Source: JAVBPA01 sp031549925 (GTDB lineage: Bacteria; Bacillota; Clostridia; Oscillospirales; CAG-272). From it: 39,497 nucleotides of DNA. A model generated the notes under the pieces. The model was not told where the DNA came from and ran no database searches. It saw nothing but the letters and a program-made list of their open reading frames with translations. The stretch is taken from contig JAVBPA010000080.1 in the NCBI GenBank assembly GCA_031549925.1, positions 1 through 39,497 of the forward strand. Direction: 5' to 3'. Below, piece after piece: positions 24,540 through 33,994 of the stretch (its first letter is position 1; the number at the start of each line of letters is the position of its first letter). A program made the translations under genes and the position numbers.

Positions 24540-24555
24540 TAGTTTGTCTAACTAA
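24539..24555. promoter_or_regulatory. Operator-like dyad for the MarR/FabT-type regulator
   Basis: TTAGTT, 5 bases, AACTAA: a perfect 6-bp dyad beginning at the last base of the -10 and covering the transcription start. The size and position suit a MarR dimer site and autoregulation of the fab operon. It resembles in kind the palindromes bound by FabT, though assignment rests on position. Confidence 0.65.
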
Positions 24556-24597
24556 GTAATGAATATATATTAGGGTAAAGTTTAATGAGGGGATATT

Positions 24598-25062
24598 ATG
24601 AACGATCAGTTTTGCGAAAGTTTTAATTATTTGATTGTGGAAACTTTCCGTTCGATATCAAAAGTTGAAGAATATACATTAAAAAAAGCGGGTAATATTG
24701 ATCTGTCGATAAATGAATTGCATTTAATTGAAGCCGCCGCTAAAAATAAGGAACGCGGTTCGACAATAAGTGAAATAGCGCAGGCGTTGAATATAACTCT
24801 CGCTTCCGTCACAGTCGCTATAAACAAACTGGAGAAAAAAGGTTATGTGCAAAAAATTAAAGGACAAAACGACGGAAGAGAAGTATATGTTATTCTAACC
24901 AAAACTGGGACTCGTATTAATAGGCTTCATAAATTTTTTCATATCCAAATGGTTCGTGAAGTAAGCGAAGGTTTAACAGATAGCGAAAAAGAAGCTCTGA
25001 TAAAAGGTGTTGAAAAAATAAACGAATTTTTTTTGCAGAAGCTTTCTCTTTCAGAAAATTAA
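24598..25062 (+). CDS. fabT: MarR-family regulator of fatty acid synthesis (FabT-like)
   Basis: 154 residues. A winged helix-turn-helix MarR protein: the recognition segment is STISEIAQALNITLASVTVAINKLEKKGYVQKIKGQNDGREVYVILTKTG (about 59-108, shown in part), with flanking dimerisation helices. In Streptococcus and Lactococcus, FabT is the first gene of the fab cluster and represses it with acyl-ACP as corepressor. The same position here supports the assignment. A gagggg ribosome binding site precedes the ATG. A strong promoter with a dyad at its start site lies directly upstream. Confidence 0.85.
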   Translation: MNDQFCESFNYLIVETFRSISKVEEYTLKKAGNIDLSINELHLIEAAAKNKERGSTISEIAQALNITLASVTVAINKLEKKGYVQKIKGQNDGREVYVILTKTGTRINRLHKFFHIQMVREVSEGLTDSEKEALIKGVEKINEFFLQKLSLSEN

Positions 25063-25144
25063 AAAAATTGCTGTATTAATGCAAATATTAATTGTTTTAG
25101 GATAATAATCATATAAAATATTACAGCTCCGGAGGTAACTATAG

Positions 25145-26119
25145 TTGAGTTTTATAATCAGGGGAACAGGGAGCAGTATCCCCGAACTGACAATAACTAA
25201 CGATAAATTAAAAGAAATATTTGATACATCCGATGAATGGATAAAAACACGCACGGGAATACGTGAGAGACATATTATCGGCAGAGAAGGATTGCTGTAT
25301 CATTCTGTAATATCGGCAAAAAACGCCTTGGATAACGCGGGAATCAACGGAGAACAGCTTGATTTTATCTTGTTTTCGAGTTTGCAGGGAGAATATATTA
25401 CACCTGCTACGGCTTGTCTCATAGCCGCGGAAATAAAAGCTTCTAAAACATGTTTTGTTTGCGATATTAACATGGGTTGTTCCGGATTTATATACGCGCT
25501 TGATATAGCGGATTCTTATTTTAAATCAGGAAAAGCCAAATGCGGGCTTATTGTTTGCGGTGAATATATGTCCCGTATGGTCGATTGGAATGACCGTTCC
25601 TCCGCTATTTTATTCGGAGACGGTTCGGGGGCTGTTGTATTAACTTCCGGTGACGGATGTAAAACAATCGGAGTTAATGTTATGGGAGGCGCGGAACATT
25701 TAAACATTCCGGCTTTGAGCGGAAATTGTCCTTTCACATATGAAGAAACAGAAGAAAACAAAAAAAGTATCGTTTACATGAACGGACAGGAAATTTACAA
25801 ATTTGCGGTATCAGCTATCATTTCCGATATAACAGAAGCTCTTAATAAAACCGGATTATCGGCAAATGATATCGATTACTATATTTTGCATCAAGCGAAT
25901 ATCAGAATTTTAGAATCTGTTTGGAACAAATTAAAAATCTCAAAAGATAAAGTTCCGGTATCAATTGATAAATACGGCAATACTTCTTCAGCCACAATAC
26001 CGATATTGCTTGACGAATTAAATCGAAACGGTATATTAAAAGACGGTAACCGTCTGATGTTTTCGGCTTTCGGAGCAGGTCTTGCCACAGGATATGCTAT
26101 TTTAGAGTGGAGGAGGTGA
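25145..26119 (+). CDS. fabH: 3-oxoacyl-ACP synthase III
   Basis: 324 residues. FabH starts fatty acid synthesis by condensing acetyl-CoA (or a branched starter) with malonyl-ACP. The catalytic triad is complete: Cys112 (INMGCSGF), His249 (LHQANIRI) and Asn279 (GNTSSATIP). The start is TTG, supported by an ideal ggaggt site 8 bases upstream. Its last codons contain the ribosome binding site of the acyl carrier gene. Confidence 0.96.
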   Translation: MSFIIRGTGSSIPELTITNDKLKEIFDTSDEWIKTRTGIRERHIIGREGLLYHSVISAKNALDNAGINGEQLDFILFSSLQGEYITPATACLIAAEIKASKTCFVCDINMGCSGFIYALDIADSYFKSGKAKCGLIVCGEYMSRMVDWNDRSSAILFGDGSGAVVLTSGDGCKTIGVNVMGGAEHLNIPALSGNCPFTYEETEENKKSIVYMNGQEIYKFAVSAIISDITEALNKTGLSANDIDYYILHQANIRILESVWNKLKISKDKVPVSIDKYGNTSSATIPILLDELNRNGILKDGNRLMFSAFGAGLATGYAILEWRR

Positions 26120-26127
26120 AAAACATT

Positions 26128-26349
26128 ATGGTATTCGAAAAAATGAAAAAAATACTTGCCGATTATAAAGAAATGGATGAAAGTCAAATCACATATGATA
26201 GCAAATTCGCGGATTTAGGTTTTGATTCTCTCGATACAGTCGAACTTATTATGAGTTTAGAAGACGAATTCGGCGTCAGTATCGAAATGAATGAGAACTT
26301 AAAAACAGTCGGAGCAGTTGTAGAATTAATCGAAACAAAAACAAAATAA
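26128..26349 (+). CDS. acpP: Acyl carrier protein
   Basis: 73 residues. The phosphopantetheine serine is Ser34 in DLGFDSLDTVEL. The ATG at 26128 is preferred over an in-frame ATG at 26107 because ggaggtg lies 9 bases before it and MVFEKMKKIL is the normal ACP start. It lies 8 bp after fabH. The protein carries growing acyl chains in the cytosol for all Fab enzymes of the cluster. Confidence 0.95.
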   Translation: MVFEKMKKILADYKEMDESQITYDSKFADLGFDSLDTVELIMSLEDEFGVSIEMNENLKTVGAVVELIETKTK

Positions 26350-26383
26350 TTCTATTAAATTTTCAAATGAACAAACGTTATGA

Positions 26384-26521
26384 CCGGTCGGCTGACAATG
26401 AAATAAAAATATAATTAAAATAATTATGTATAAAAAAGCGATTAAATATATTTAAATATTTACCTGCTTCCCGATTTTGTTTTTAGTATATTTTTTGTAA
26501 ATAAAACGTCAGCCGGACTGG
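26384..26521 (+). other. Long-range stem-loop between acpP and fabK
   Basis: CGGCTGAC (26389-26396) pairs perfectly with GTCAGCCG (26508-26515). The stem extends outward through CCGGT/ACTGG with one bulge, enclosing about 110 AT-rich bases. The 270-bp gap 26350-26619 is the largest within the operon and holds no ORF. The element could be an RNA control structure, a processing site or a relic of a palindromic repeat. Confidence 0.45.
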
Positions 26522-26619
26522 CTTCGCGTTATATTAATTAATTACATTCTATTTAATGATAAATCATTCAAAATAGTTTATATAAATATAAAAGTTGAAA
26601 TATAGGCGGTGTAAATAAA

Positions 26620-27567
26620 ATGATAAAATCTCCTGTTTGTGATTTGTTGAATATTAAATATCCGATATTTCAAGGCGGTATGGCATGGGTGGCTAACGCT
26701 TCTCTCGCTTCCGCGGTTTCAAATGCCGGGGGGTTAGGGATTTTGGCCGCGATGAATTCAAGCGGTGAACAATTAAGAACAGAAATTAGAAAAACAAAAG
26801 AATTGACAGATAAACCTTTTGCAGTCAATATTATGCTGATGAGTTCCTATGCTGATGAAGTGGCGAATGTAGTTGTTGAGGAAAATATTAAAATTATAAC
26901 AACAGGTGCCGGTAATCCGGCAAAATATATGAAACTCTGGCTTGACGGAGGTATAAAAGTAATACCGGTTGTACCTTCGTGCGCTTCGGCAAAAATGGTT
27001 GAGAGAGCCGGAGCGCACGCAGTTATAGCTGAAGGAAGCGAATCCGGCGGACATATCGGAGAACTTAACACAATGGCTCTGGTTCCGCAGGTTTGCGATT
27101 CGGTTTCTATACCCGTAATAGCTGCCGGAGGGATTGCTGACGGAAGAGGCGCGGCGGCGGCTTTTATGCTGGGTGCTTCCGGTGTTCAGCTCGGAACGCG
27201 TTTTTTAGTTGCAAAAGAATGTACTATACATCAAAATTATAAAGATCGTGTTCTTGCGGCGAAAGATATAGATACAATTGCAACAGGGCGCAGACTTGGG
27301 CATCCGGTTCGTTCATTAAAAACTCCGCTTTCGCGTGAAATGGCTAAGATAGAGTACGACAGTTCTGTTTCGGATGAAGAATTTGAAAAAATGGGAATAG
27401 GCGCACTGCGGGCAGCGGTTCTCGAAGGAGACAATCAGCGCGGATGTTTTATAGCCGGTCAAATAGCCGGACTTGTAAAAAAAGAGATGAGCTGCGCCGA
27501 AATCTTGGAAGAAATATCGTCTCAGGCAATAATACTTTTAAAAGGAGCGCCGGAATGGATAATCTAG
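26620..27567 (+). CDS. fabK: Enoyl-ACP reductase II (FMN-dependent)
   Basis: 315 residues. FabK reduces trans-2-enoyl-ACP with NAD(P)H using FMN, replacing FabI in many Firmicutes. Characteristic text is IKYPIFQGGMAWVANASLASAVSNAGGLGIL at the N-terminus, HAVIAEGSESGGHIG and IAAGGIADGRG for FMN binding, and LGTRFLVAKEC. FabK is not sensitive to triclosan (family knowledge). The stop overlaps the fabD start by 13 bp. The ATG has ggcgg upstream. Confidence 0.95.
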   Translation: MIKSPVCDLLNIKYPIFQGGMAWVANASLASAVSNAGGLGILAAMNSSGEQLRTEIRKTKELTDKPFAVNIMLMSSYADEVANVVVEENIKIITTGAGNPAKYMKLWLDGGIKVIPVVPSCASAKMVERAGAHAVIAEGSESGGHIGELNTMALVPQVCDSVSIPVIAAGGIADGRGAAAAFMLGASGVQLGTRFLVAKECTIHQNYKDRVLAAKDIDTIATGRRLGHPVRSLKTPLSREMAKIEYDSSVSDEEFEKMGIGALRAAVLEGDNQRGCFIAGQIAGLVKKEMSCAEILEEISSQAIILLKGAPEWII

Positions 27568-28433
27568 CAATAGTTTTTGCGGGGCAGGGTGCTCAGTTTC
27601 CGGGTATGGGTAAAAATCTTTACGATACTTCTGAAGCTGCCAGGAATGTATTCTTAACAGCGGACAATATCCGTCCGGGAACATCTGAATTATGTTTTTA
27701 CGGTACATCTGAAGAGCTTGCTAAAACAGATAATACACAGCCTGCTGTTTTCGTTGTTTCGATGGCTCATGCGGCAAAGATCCGTGAAAGCGGGATAAAT
27801 GCGGCGGCTGCGGCAGGTTTTTCACTCGGTGAGATTTCCGCTCTTTGTTACAGCGGAATAATATCTTTTCCCGATGCTTTTAAGCTTGTCTGTATGAGGA
27901 GCACGTTTATGCAGGAGTGTGTTTCAAAAAGGCAGGGAAGCATGGCGGCCGTTATGAAGCTTGATAATAATCAAGTATTTGATATGTGCAAATTATTTGA
28001 TGAAGTATATCCTGTCAATTATAATTGTCCGGGGCAAATCGTTGTCGCGGGAGATAGTTTTCAAATAGATTCCTTTATTTCTTTTGTTTCAAAAAATAAC
28101 GGACGCGCAATAAAACTGCCTGTCGGAGGAGCATTTCATACCACATATATGGCGGACGCGTGTTATAAATTATACGGATATTTAGCTAAAGTAAATATAA
28201 ACCGTTCAAAAATACCTGTCTATTCCAATGTGACGGCAGAACCTTATCCTACAACCTACGCAGAAATTGTCGCTCAGCTTGCACATCAAGTTATGAGTCC
28301 GGTTTTGTGGCAGCTCAGTATTGAAAATATGATTAAAAACGGCTGTAATAAATTTATAGAAGCTGGACCGGGAAAAACACTCAGCGGATTTATCCGTAAA
28401 ATCGATCCAAACGTAACAGTTTTGGACGAATGA
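27555..28433 (+). CDS. fabD: Malonyl-CoA:ACP transacylase
   Basis: 292 residues. FabD moves malonyl from CoA to ACP. The start MDNLAIVFAGQGAQFPGMGK is typical, and the ATG at 27555 is chosen although the frame stays open to 27444. The nucleophile is Ser90 in AGFSLGEISAL, and His195 lies in GGAFHTTYM. The EAGPGKTLSGF segment near the C-terminus is also a family mark. It overlaps fabK by 13 bp. Confidence 0.95.
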   Translation: MDNLAIVFAGQGAQFPGMGKNLYDTSEAARNVFLTADNIRPGTSELCFYGTSEELAKTDNTQPAVFVVSMAHAAKIRESGINAAAAAGFSLGEISALCYSGIISFPDAFKLVCMRSTFMQECVSKRQGSMAAVMKLDNNQVFDMCKLFDEVYPVNYNCPGQIVVAGDSFQIDSFISFVSKNNGRAIKLPVGGAFHTTYMADACYKLYGYLAKVNINRSKIPVYSNVTAEPYPTTYAEIVAQLAHQVMSPVLWQLSIENMIKNGCNKFIEAGPGKTLSGFIRKIDPNVTVLDE

Positions 28434-28449
28434 GAGGATATGAGAATTT

Positions 28450-29187
28450 ATGAATAATAGATTATCGGGAAAAGTCGCTCTTATAACGGGAGGGTCAAGA
28501 GGTATCGGACGTTCGATAACGCTTTCTTTAGCCGAAGCGGGAGCGGATGTGGCTGTTATATATTCATCAGACTCCGAAGCGGCTCTGGAAGTTTGCGCTT
28601 TAGCCCAAGAAAAAAACGTTCGTACTGGAAGCTATCTTTGTAATGTCGCGGATTATGAATCGGTACGTGAATGTGTTAACAGTGTTTGCGTTGATTTCGG
28701 CGGTATTGACATACTTATAAACAATGCCGGAATAATCAAAGATAAACTTATAATGCAAATGACTGAAAGCGATTATGATCTTGTTTTGGATGTTAATTTA
28801 AAAGGTGCTTTTAATATGATACATCACAGCAGCCGTCAGTTTTTGAAACGGAAAAGCGGAAGAATTATAAATATTTCCTCCGTTTCGGGAATGATGGGCA
28901 ATGCGGGGCAATCTAATTATTCTGCCTCAAAAGCCGGTCTTATAGGACTTACAAAAACCATAGCTAAAGAATTTGCTTCCCGCAATATCACATGCAACGC
29001 AATAGCTCCGGGTTTTATAAAAACAGAAATGACCGCCGCTTATGATGCGTCAGAAATGGATTGTATACCGCTAAAACGTATGGGAGAAGCATCGGAAGTT
29101 GCGGCTTTGGCTGTGTTTTTAGCTTCAGAAGCGGCAGGATATATAACCGGTGAGGTAATAAAAATTGACGGAGGTCTTTATATATAA
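28450..29187 (+). CDS. fabG: 3-oxoacyl-ACP reductase
   Basis: 245 residues, short-chain dehydrogenase fold, NADPH-dependent. Cofactor motif GGSRGIG (14-20), NNAG (91-94), catalytic Ser144 (NISSVSG), Tyr157 and Lys161 (YSASK), and the late GYITGEVIKIDGG. It carries out the first reduction of each elongation round. It follows fabD by 16 bp with a gagag-type site. Confidence 0.96.
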   Translation: MNNRLSGKVALITGGSRGIGRSITLSLAEAGADVAVIYSSDSEAALEVCALAQEKNVRTGSYLCNVADYESVRECVNSVCVDFGGIDILINNAGIIKDKLIMQMTESDYDLVLDVNLKGAFNMIHHSSRQFLKRKSGRIINISSVSGMMGNAGQSNYSASKAGLIGLTKTIAKEFASRNITCNAIAPGFIKTEMTAAYDASEMDCIPLKRMGEASEVAALAVFLASEAAGYITGEVIKIDGGLYI

Positions 29188-29190
29188 ATT

Positions 29191-30423
29191 ATGAATAGAG
29201 TTGTTATATCAGGTTTGGGTGTTATTTCACCTGTTGGATGCGATATAAACAGTTATTGGAATAATTTGTGCGCAGGTTATTGCGGTATAGGACAAATTAC
29301 AAAATTTGACGCATCCGAATATAAAGCAAAATTAGCGGCTGAAGTTCGTGATTTTAATCCGTCTCTATATTTCAGCGATAAAAACGAGATTCGACGTCTT
29401 GATCTATTTGCTCAATACGCTATAGGAGCCGCAAGTCAAGCGGTAGAAGACAGCGGTATTTGCGGAAATATCGATTCCGACAGATTCGGAGTTTATGTTG
29501 GTTCAGGAATAGGAGGAATAAACACTTTCGTTTCTGAAACCGAAAAATTATTTAACCGCGGACCTTCAAAAGTCTCTCCGTTTTTTATACCGATGATGAT
29601 AGGGAACATGGCTGCCGGACTTATAGCGATAAGATATAACGCGCAAGGTCCTTGTTTGCCGGTTGTTACTGCCTGCGCTACTTCTACTCACACTATAGGG
29701 GAAGCCTTCCGGGCTATTAAATATGGTCACGCCGATGCGATAATTGCCGGAGGAACAGAAGCGACAATAAATCCTCTTGCGATTGCGGGTTTTATAAATT
29801 GTATGGCGCTTTCATGTTCCTCCGACCCTTTATGCGCTTCAATTCCTTTTGACCGGCGACGTGACGGATTTATTATGGGTGAGGGAGCTGCTGTTTTAAT
29901 CTTGGAAGAGTATAATCACGCTATAAAACGCGGAGCAAAAATATACGCGGAAATATGCGGCTATGGTAATACATGCGATGCTTATCATATAACCGCTCCT
30001 GCCGCCGAACCGGTTTGCGGTGCAAGAGCCGTAAAATTAGCGGCGGAAGAAGGCGGTATTTTGGATAATGGACTTATGTATATAAACGCTCACGGAACAA
30101 GTACTCCGTTAAATGATAAATGCGAAACACAGGCGATTAAAATGGCTTTCGGTAATGAGCGGGCTTATAATTCATATGTTAGTTCAACGAAATCAATGAC
30201 AGGACATATGCTGGGAGCGGCAGGTGCGATTGAATCGGCGGCATGCGTTTTAGCACTGCGTGACGGAATAGTCCCGCCTACGATAGGTTATATAGAACCT
30301 GATCCCGAATGTGATTTGAATTATGTACCTAATAAATCCGTAAGAGCCGATATTGATTGCGCGGTTTCTATATCTTTAGGCTTCGGCGGACACAACGCAT
30401 GTGTAGCGTTTAAAAAAATATAA
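29191..30423 (+). CDS. fabF: 3-oxoacyl-ACP synthase II
   Basis: 410 residues, the usual FabF length. It elongates acyl-ACP with malonyl-ACP. The Cys-His-His set is intact: Cys162 (VVTACATSTH), His301 (INAHGTSTPLND) and His339 (MTGHMLGAAGA). The SLGFGGHNAC end is typical. It starts 3 bp after fabG, so the two are tightly coupled. Confidence 0.96.
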   Translation: MNRVVISGLGVISPVGCDINSYWNNLCAGYCGIGQITKFDASEYKAKLAAEVRDFNPSLYFSDKNEIRRLDLFAQYAIGAASQAVEDSGICGNIDSDRFGVYVGSGIGGINTFVSETEKLFNRGPSKVSPFFIPMMIGNMAAGLIAIRYNAQGPCLPVVTACATSTHTIGEAFRAIKYGHADAIIAGGTEATINPLAIAGFINCMALSCSSDPLCASIPFDRRRDGFIMGEGAAVLILEEYNHAIKRGAKIYAEICGYGNTCDAYHITAPAAEPVCGARAVKLAAEEGGILDNGLMYINAHGTSTPLNDKCETQAIKMAFGNERAYNSYVSSTKSMTGHMLGAAGAIESAACVLALRDGIVPPTIGYIEPDPECDLNYVPNKSVRADIDCAVSISLGFGGHNACVAFKKI

Positions 30424-30438
30424 GGCGGGTATTTTATA

Positions 30439-30951
30439 ATGGATACAGATACAAAAAAAATAAAAATTCTTGCCTCTATAATGAAAGAGAACGGACTAAA
30501 AGAATTATACATTAAAGAGTCCGGTTTTGAATTAAAACTTACGCGTGAAAATGATGGCTCAGATTATATAAATTCTGAATTTAATTCATCAGGAAATGAT
30601 TTGACAGCTGCGGAAAAGCCAAAACCATACAGCCAAATCAATGAGAATATAACAAACACTATATCACAAATAAAAACGCCGGCAGATAAAAATTCGGGTG
30701 TAAAAAATATAAGCGGCAGATATGAAATAAAATCTCCGATGATAGGAGTATTTTATTCTTCTCCTTCTCCGGAAGCCGAACCGTTTGTTAAAATAGGAAG
30801 CCGTGTAAAAACCGGGGATATCCTTTGCATTGTTGAAGCAATGAAATTAATGAATGATATAACAGCCGACCGTGACGGTGAAATTGTTGATATATGCGCG
30901 CAAAACGGGGATATTGTGGAATACGGGCAAACACTTTTCAGAATAGTATAA
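30439..30951 (+). CDS. accB: Biotin carboxyl carrier protein of acetyl-CoA carboxylase
   Basis: 170 residues. An N-terminal helix (IKILASIMKENGLKELYIKESGFELKLTR) is followed by a flexible linker and the biotinyl domain with EAMKLMND; the biotinylated residue is Lys136. The thumb region (GVFYSSPSPEAEPFV) typical of bacterial BCCP is present. It carries carboxybiotin between AccC and AccA/AccD. fabZ follows after a 166-bp AT-rich gap with nothing else recognised. Confidence 0.95.
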   Translation: MDTDTKKIKILASIMKENGLKELYIKESGFELKLTRENDGSDYINSEFNSSGNDLTAAEKPKPYSQINENITNTISQIKTPADKNSGVKNISGRYEIKSPMIGVFYSSPSPEAEPFVKIGSRVKTGDILCIVEAMKLMNDITADRDGEIVDICAQNGDIVEYGQTLFRIV

Positions 30952-31117
30952 TTGTAATTTTATTATAAAATTTAACTTTTTTGTTGCCTCAAGAGTTGTT
31001 TGTCTTGTGAAATTATATTATAAAAATGTACTCTCGTTAAAATATTAATAAATTTTAGTATGTTTAAAATTATTTAATAAAAATAAATTGTAAATTTATA
31101 TAACAGGCGGTAAAATA

Positions 31118-31531
31118 ATGACTCGGGAAGAATTATATAATATCATACCCCATCGCGAACCGATGTTATTGCTTGATGAAGCGTATGCCGACGAAAACGG
31201 ATATGCACACGGTATATATCATGTAAAAGGCGATGAATGGTTTTTGCAAGGACATTTTCCGGGAAATCCGATAGTTCCCGGTGTGATACAATGCGAAATG
31301 GCGGCTCAAACCTGCTGCGTTCTTTTTATAGGAGATATGGAAGGAAAAACCCCTCTTTTTTCTGGACTTGATAAAGTTCGTTTCAGAGCGCAGGTCAAAC
31401 CCGGTGATACTCTGCATTTTGTTTGCAATATAACAAATCAACGCGGACCTTTTACTTTTGCTTCTGCAAAAGGTTATATTTCCGATGATAAAATATGTAT
31501 GAACGCGGAATTATCATATGCTGTTATATGA
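31118..31531 (+). CDS. fabZ: 3-hydroxyacyl-ACP dehydratase
   Basis: 137 residues, hot-dog fold. It dehydrates 3-hydroxyacyl-ACP to the enoyl form used by FabK. The active site is His46 (LQGHFPGNPIVPGV) with Glu60 (QCEMAAQ). The start MTREELYNIIPHREPMLLLD is typical. A ggcgg site precedes the ATG. No second fabZ or fabM/fabA gene for unsaturated fatty acids is present in this cluster. Confidence 0.95.
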   Translation: MTREELYNIIPHREPMLLLDEAYADENGYAHGIYHVKGDEWFLQGHFPGNPIVPGVIQCEMAAQTCCVLFIGDMEGKTPLFSGLDKVRFRAQVKPGDTLHFVCNITNQRGPFTFASAKGYISDDKICMNAELSYAVI

Positions 31532-31562
31532 TTGCGGATTATTGATTTCCGGAGGGATCTAA

Positions 31563-32939
31563 GTGTTTTCTAAAATATTGATTGCTAACAGAGGCGAAAT
31601 TGCAGTCAGAATAATTCGTGCCTGCAAAGAAATGGGTATATCCACAGTCGCGGTGTTTTCTTCGGCTGACAAGGACGCGCTTCATGTGAGTATAGCTGAT
31701 GAAAGCTATTGTATAGGATCCGCACAAGTAACAGACAGTTATTTGAATATGGGTGCGATTTTAACCCTCGCGGTTTCCTGCGGAGCTCAGGCTATACATC
31801 CCGGATACGGTCTTTTATCAGAAAATCATAAATTCGCGGATCTTTGCGAACAATGCGGTATTGTTTTTATCGGCCCTAAAAGTGAAGTTATACGTAAAAT
31901 GGGAGATAAAGAGCAGGCAAAACATACAATGAAAGAAGCCGGAGTACCTGTTGTAGAAGGCAGCGATGTTATTACGGATATTGAAATTGCGAAAACAATT
32001 GCCGAAAAAATAGGTTATCCCGTTTTGATTAAAGCACGCGCGGGCGGAGGAGGAAGAGGGATAAGGCTTGTAAATGATGATGATTCTTTTACGGCTGCTT
32101 TTTTATCGGCTTCAGCTGAAGCGCAAAACGCTTTCGGAGACGGAGGATTGTATATTGAAAAATTTTTGTCTCCGGTTAAACATATTGAAATGCAGTTACT
32201 TTGCGATAGCTTTGGGAACATTGTTTGTCTCGGTGAAAGAGAATGTTCTGTTCAGAGAAAAAATCAAAAATTAATTGAAGAAAGTCCTTCTCCCGCTATA
32301 TCGGCGGAAACAAGAAAAAAAATGATGGAAGTTTGTCACCGCGCGGCACGTTATGTAAATTATACAGGTGTAGGAACGGTAGAATTTTTATATGACCGAA
32401 GCGGAAACTTTTATTTTATGGAAATGAACACCCGTCTTCAAGTTGAACATCCGGTTACTGAAATGGTTACGGGAATAGATTTGGTTCAATGGCAGATAAG
32501 AGTCGCGGCGGGAGGAAAACTTACATTCAAACAAGAAGATATAAACATAAAAGGACATTCCATTGAATGCAGAATAAACGCGGAAGATCCTCATGACAAT
32601 TTCCGTCCGAGCTGCGGATCGATAACTTTACTTCATATACCCGGAGGTCCATGGGTTAGATTTGATACTGCGGTATATCAGGATTATTTTATTCCTCCGT
32701 TTTATGATTCGATGATAGGAAAATTGATAGTTCATGCCATGAGCAGAGAAGAAGCTATCCGAAAAATGCGCGCGGCTTTGTGCGAACTGGTCATTGAAGG
32801 AATAAATCATAACAGCGATTTGCAAAGTGAAATATTATCTGATGAAAATTTTAATTCCGGCGAATATTCCACCGGCTTTTTAAATTCATTAATAGAAAAC
32901 AAAAACTATTCATCAAAAACTCGGAATACCGGAATTTAA
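31563..32939 (+). CDS. accC: Biotin carboxylase subunit of acetyl-CoA carboxylase
   Basis: 458 residues. ATP-grasp enzyme that carboxylates biotin on AccB. Visible are KILIANRGEIAVRIIRACKE at the N-terminus, the Gly-rich ATP loop IKARAGGGGRGIR, EKFLSPVKHIEMQLL, ERECSVQRKNQKLIEE, and EMNTRLQVEHPVTEM with the catalytic Arg and metal-binding residues. It starts at GTG, 6 bases after ggaggg. The 128-bp gap to accD shows nothing recognisable. Confidence 0.96.
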   Translation: MFSKILIANRGEIAVRIIRACKEMGISTVAVFSSADKDALHVSIADESYCIGSAQVTDSYLNMGAILTLAVSCGAQAIHPGYGLLSENHKFADLCEQCGIVFIGPKSEVIRKMGDKEQAKHTMKEAGVPVVEGSDVITDIEIAKTIAEKIGYPVLIKARAGGGGRGIRLVNDDDSFTAAFLSASAEAQNAFGDGGLYIEKFLSPVKHIEMQLLCDSFGNIVCLGERECSVQRKNQKLIEESPSPAISAETRKKMMEVCHRAARYVNYTGVGTVEFLYDRSGNFYFMEMNTRLQVEHPVTEMVTGIDLVQWQIRVAAGGKLTFKQEDINIKGHSIECRINAEDPHDNFRPSCGSITLLHIPGGPWVRFDTAVYQDYFIPPFYDSMIGKLIVHAMSREEAIRKMRAALCELVIEGINHNSDLQSEILSDENFNSGEYSTGFLNSLIENKNYSSKTRNTGI

Positions 32940-33067
32940 ATTATTTTATTAGGCTGTTTAAAATGGTAGTATAAAGTAATTAATTTATGAAAAACGAAAT
33001 TTAATTTTGCTTTCGGAGCAGAATATTTTACCCTGGGTCAATATAATGTATAAAGGGAATTTTTATT

Positions 33068-33994
33068 ATGCTGGATAAAATGCTATTTAAAAAGCCGCAG
33101 AATGAGCTTGAGGGAACGGTAAAAGTTTCAAAGAAAACCGCGGCTTATATACCGGATGAAATGTGTATTTCTTGTCCTTCATGCAAGAAAGTATTGTTCA
33201 CGGGCGATTTAACGGATAATTTTTATGTTTGTTCCTCCTGCGGATATCATTTGCGGCAAAAAGCGAGACTGAGACTTCATATGATAGCGGACGAAGGAAG
33301 TTTTACCGAATATGACCGTGGAATGAAAAGTGTCAATATATTGGATTTCCCGGATTACGACCGCAAATTGAAAAATGCTTATTTGGAAAGCTCGGAAAGC
33401 GATGCTGTAATTTGCGGAGAATGCCGAATCGGAGGATATCCTTGCGCTATTTTTGTTATGGAGCCTTCGTTTATGATGGGCAGTATGGGTTGTGTTGTCG
33501 GTGAAAAAATCACACGCCTTTTTGAACTCGCTACGATTAAAAATCTTCCTGTTGTAGGGTTTACCGTTTCGGGAGGAGCGCGTATGCAGGAAGGAATTAT
33601 GTCTCTCATGCAAATGGCGAAAGTAAGCGGAGCGGTAGGTAAGCACAGCAACGCAGGTAATTTTTATATTGCGGTTCTTACAGATCCCACAACCGGGGGA
33701 GTTACAGCCAGTTTTGCTATGCAGGCAGATATTATAATAGCTGAACCGGGAGCATTGATAGCTTTTGCGGGAGCAAGGGTTATAGAACAGACGATACGCC
33801 AAAAACTTCCGGCAAGCTTTCAAAGAGCTGAATTTTTATTCGAACACGGTTTTATCGATAACATAGTAGAACGTAGAAGCGAAAGATCTTTTTTGCGTAA
33901 GATGTTAATGTTTCACTCAAAACAACCGCATAAAAATAAAAATATTAATGAACACGATTCCTCCGAAAATCAAAATCATAAAATTAATAATTAA
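33068..33994 (+). CDS. accD: Acetyl-CoA carboxylase carboxyltransferase, beta subunit
   Basis: 308 residues. An N-terminal four-Cys zinc ribbon (Cys36, Cys39, Cys55, Cys58) is followed by the crotonase-like carboxyltransferase core with MMGSMGCVVGEKITRLFELA, FTVSGGARMQEGI and FAGARVIEQTIRQKLP. It pairs with AccA to move CO2 from biotin to acetyl-CoA. The last ~25 residues are a polar Lys/Asn/His tail. Confidence 0.95.
   Translation: MLDKMLFKKPQNELEGTVKVSKKTAAYIPDEMCISCPSCKKVLFTGDLTDNFYVCSSCGYHLRQKARLRLHMIADEGSFTEYDRGMKSVNILDFPDYDRKLKNAYLESSESDAVICGECRIGGYPCAIFVMEPSFMMGSMGCVVGEKITRLFELATIKNLPVVGFTVSGGARMQEGIMSLMQMAKVSGAVGKHSNAGNFYIAVLTDPTTGGVTASFAMQADIIIAEPGALIAFAGARVIEQTIRQKLPASFQRAEFLFEHGFIDNIVERRSERSFLRKMLMFHSKQPHKNKNINEHDSSENQNHKINN

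Noticed and set aside
27444..27554. Upstream extension of FabD by 37 residues
   Set aside because: It overlaps the fabK end in another frame, is basic and non-family-like; MDNLAIVFAGQG at 27555 is the standard start.
33209..33823. 204-residue minus-strand ORF opposite accD
   Set aside because: Antisense shadow of a well-conserved accD gene, with no ribosome binding site and no recognisable domain.
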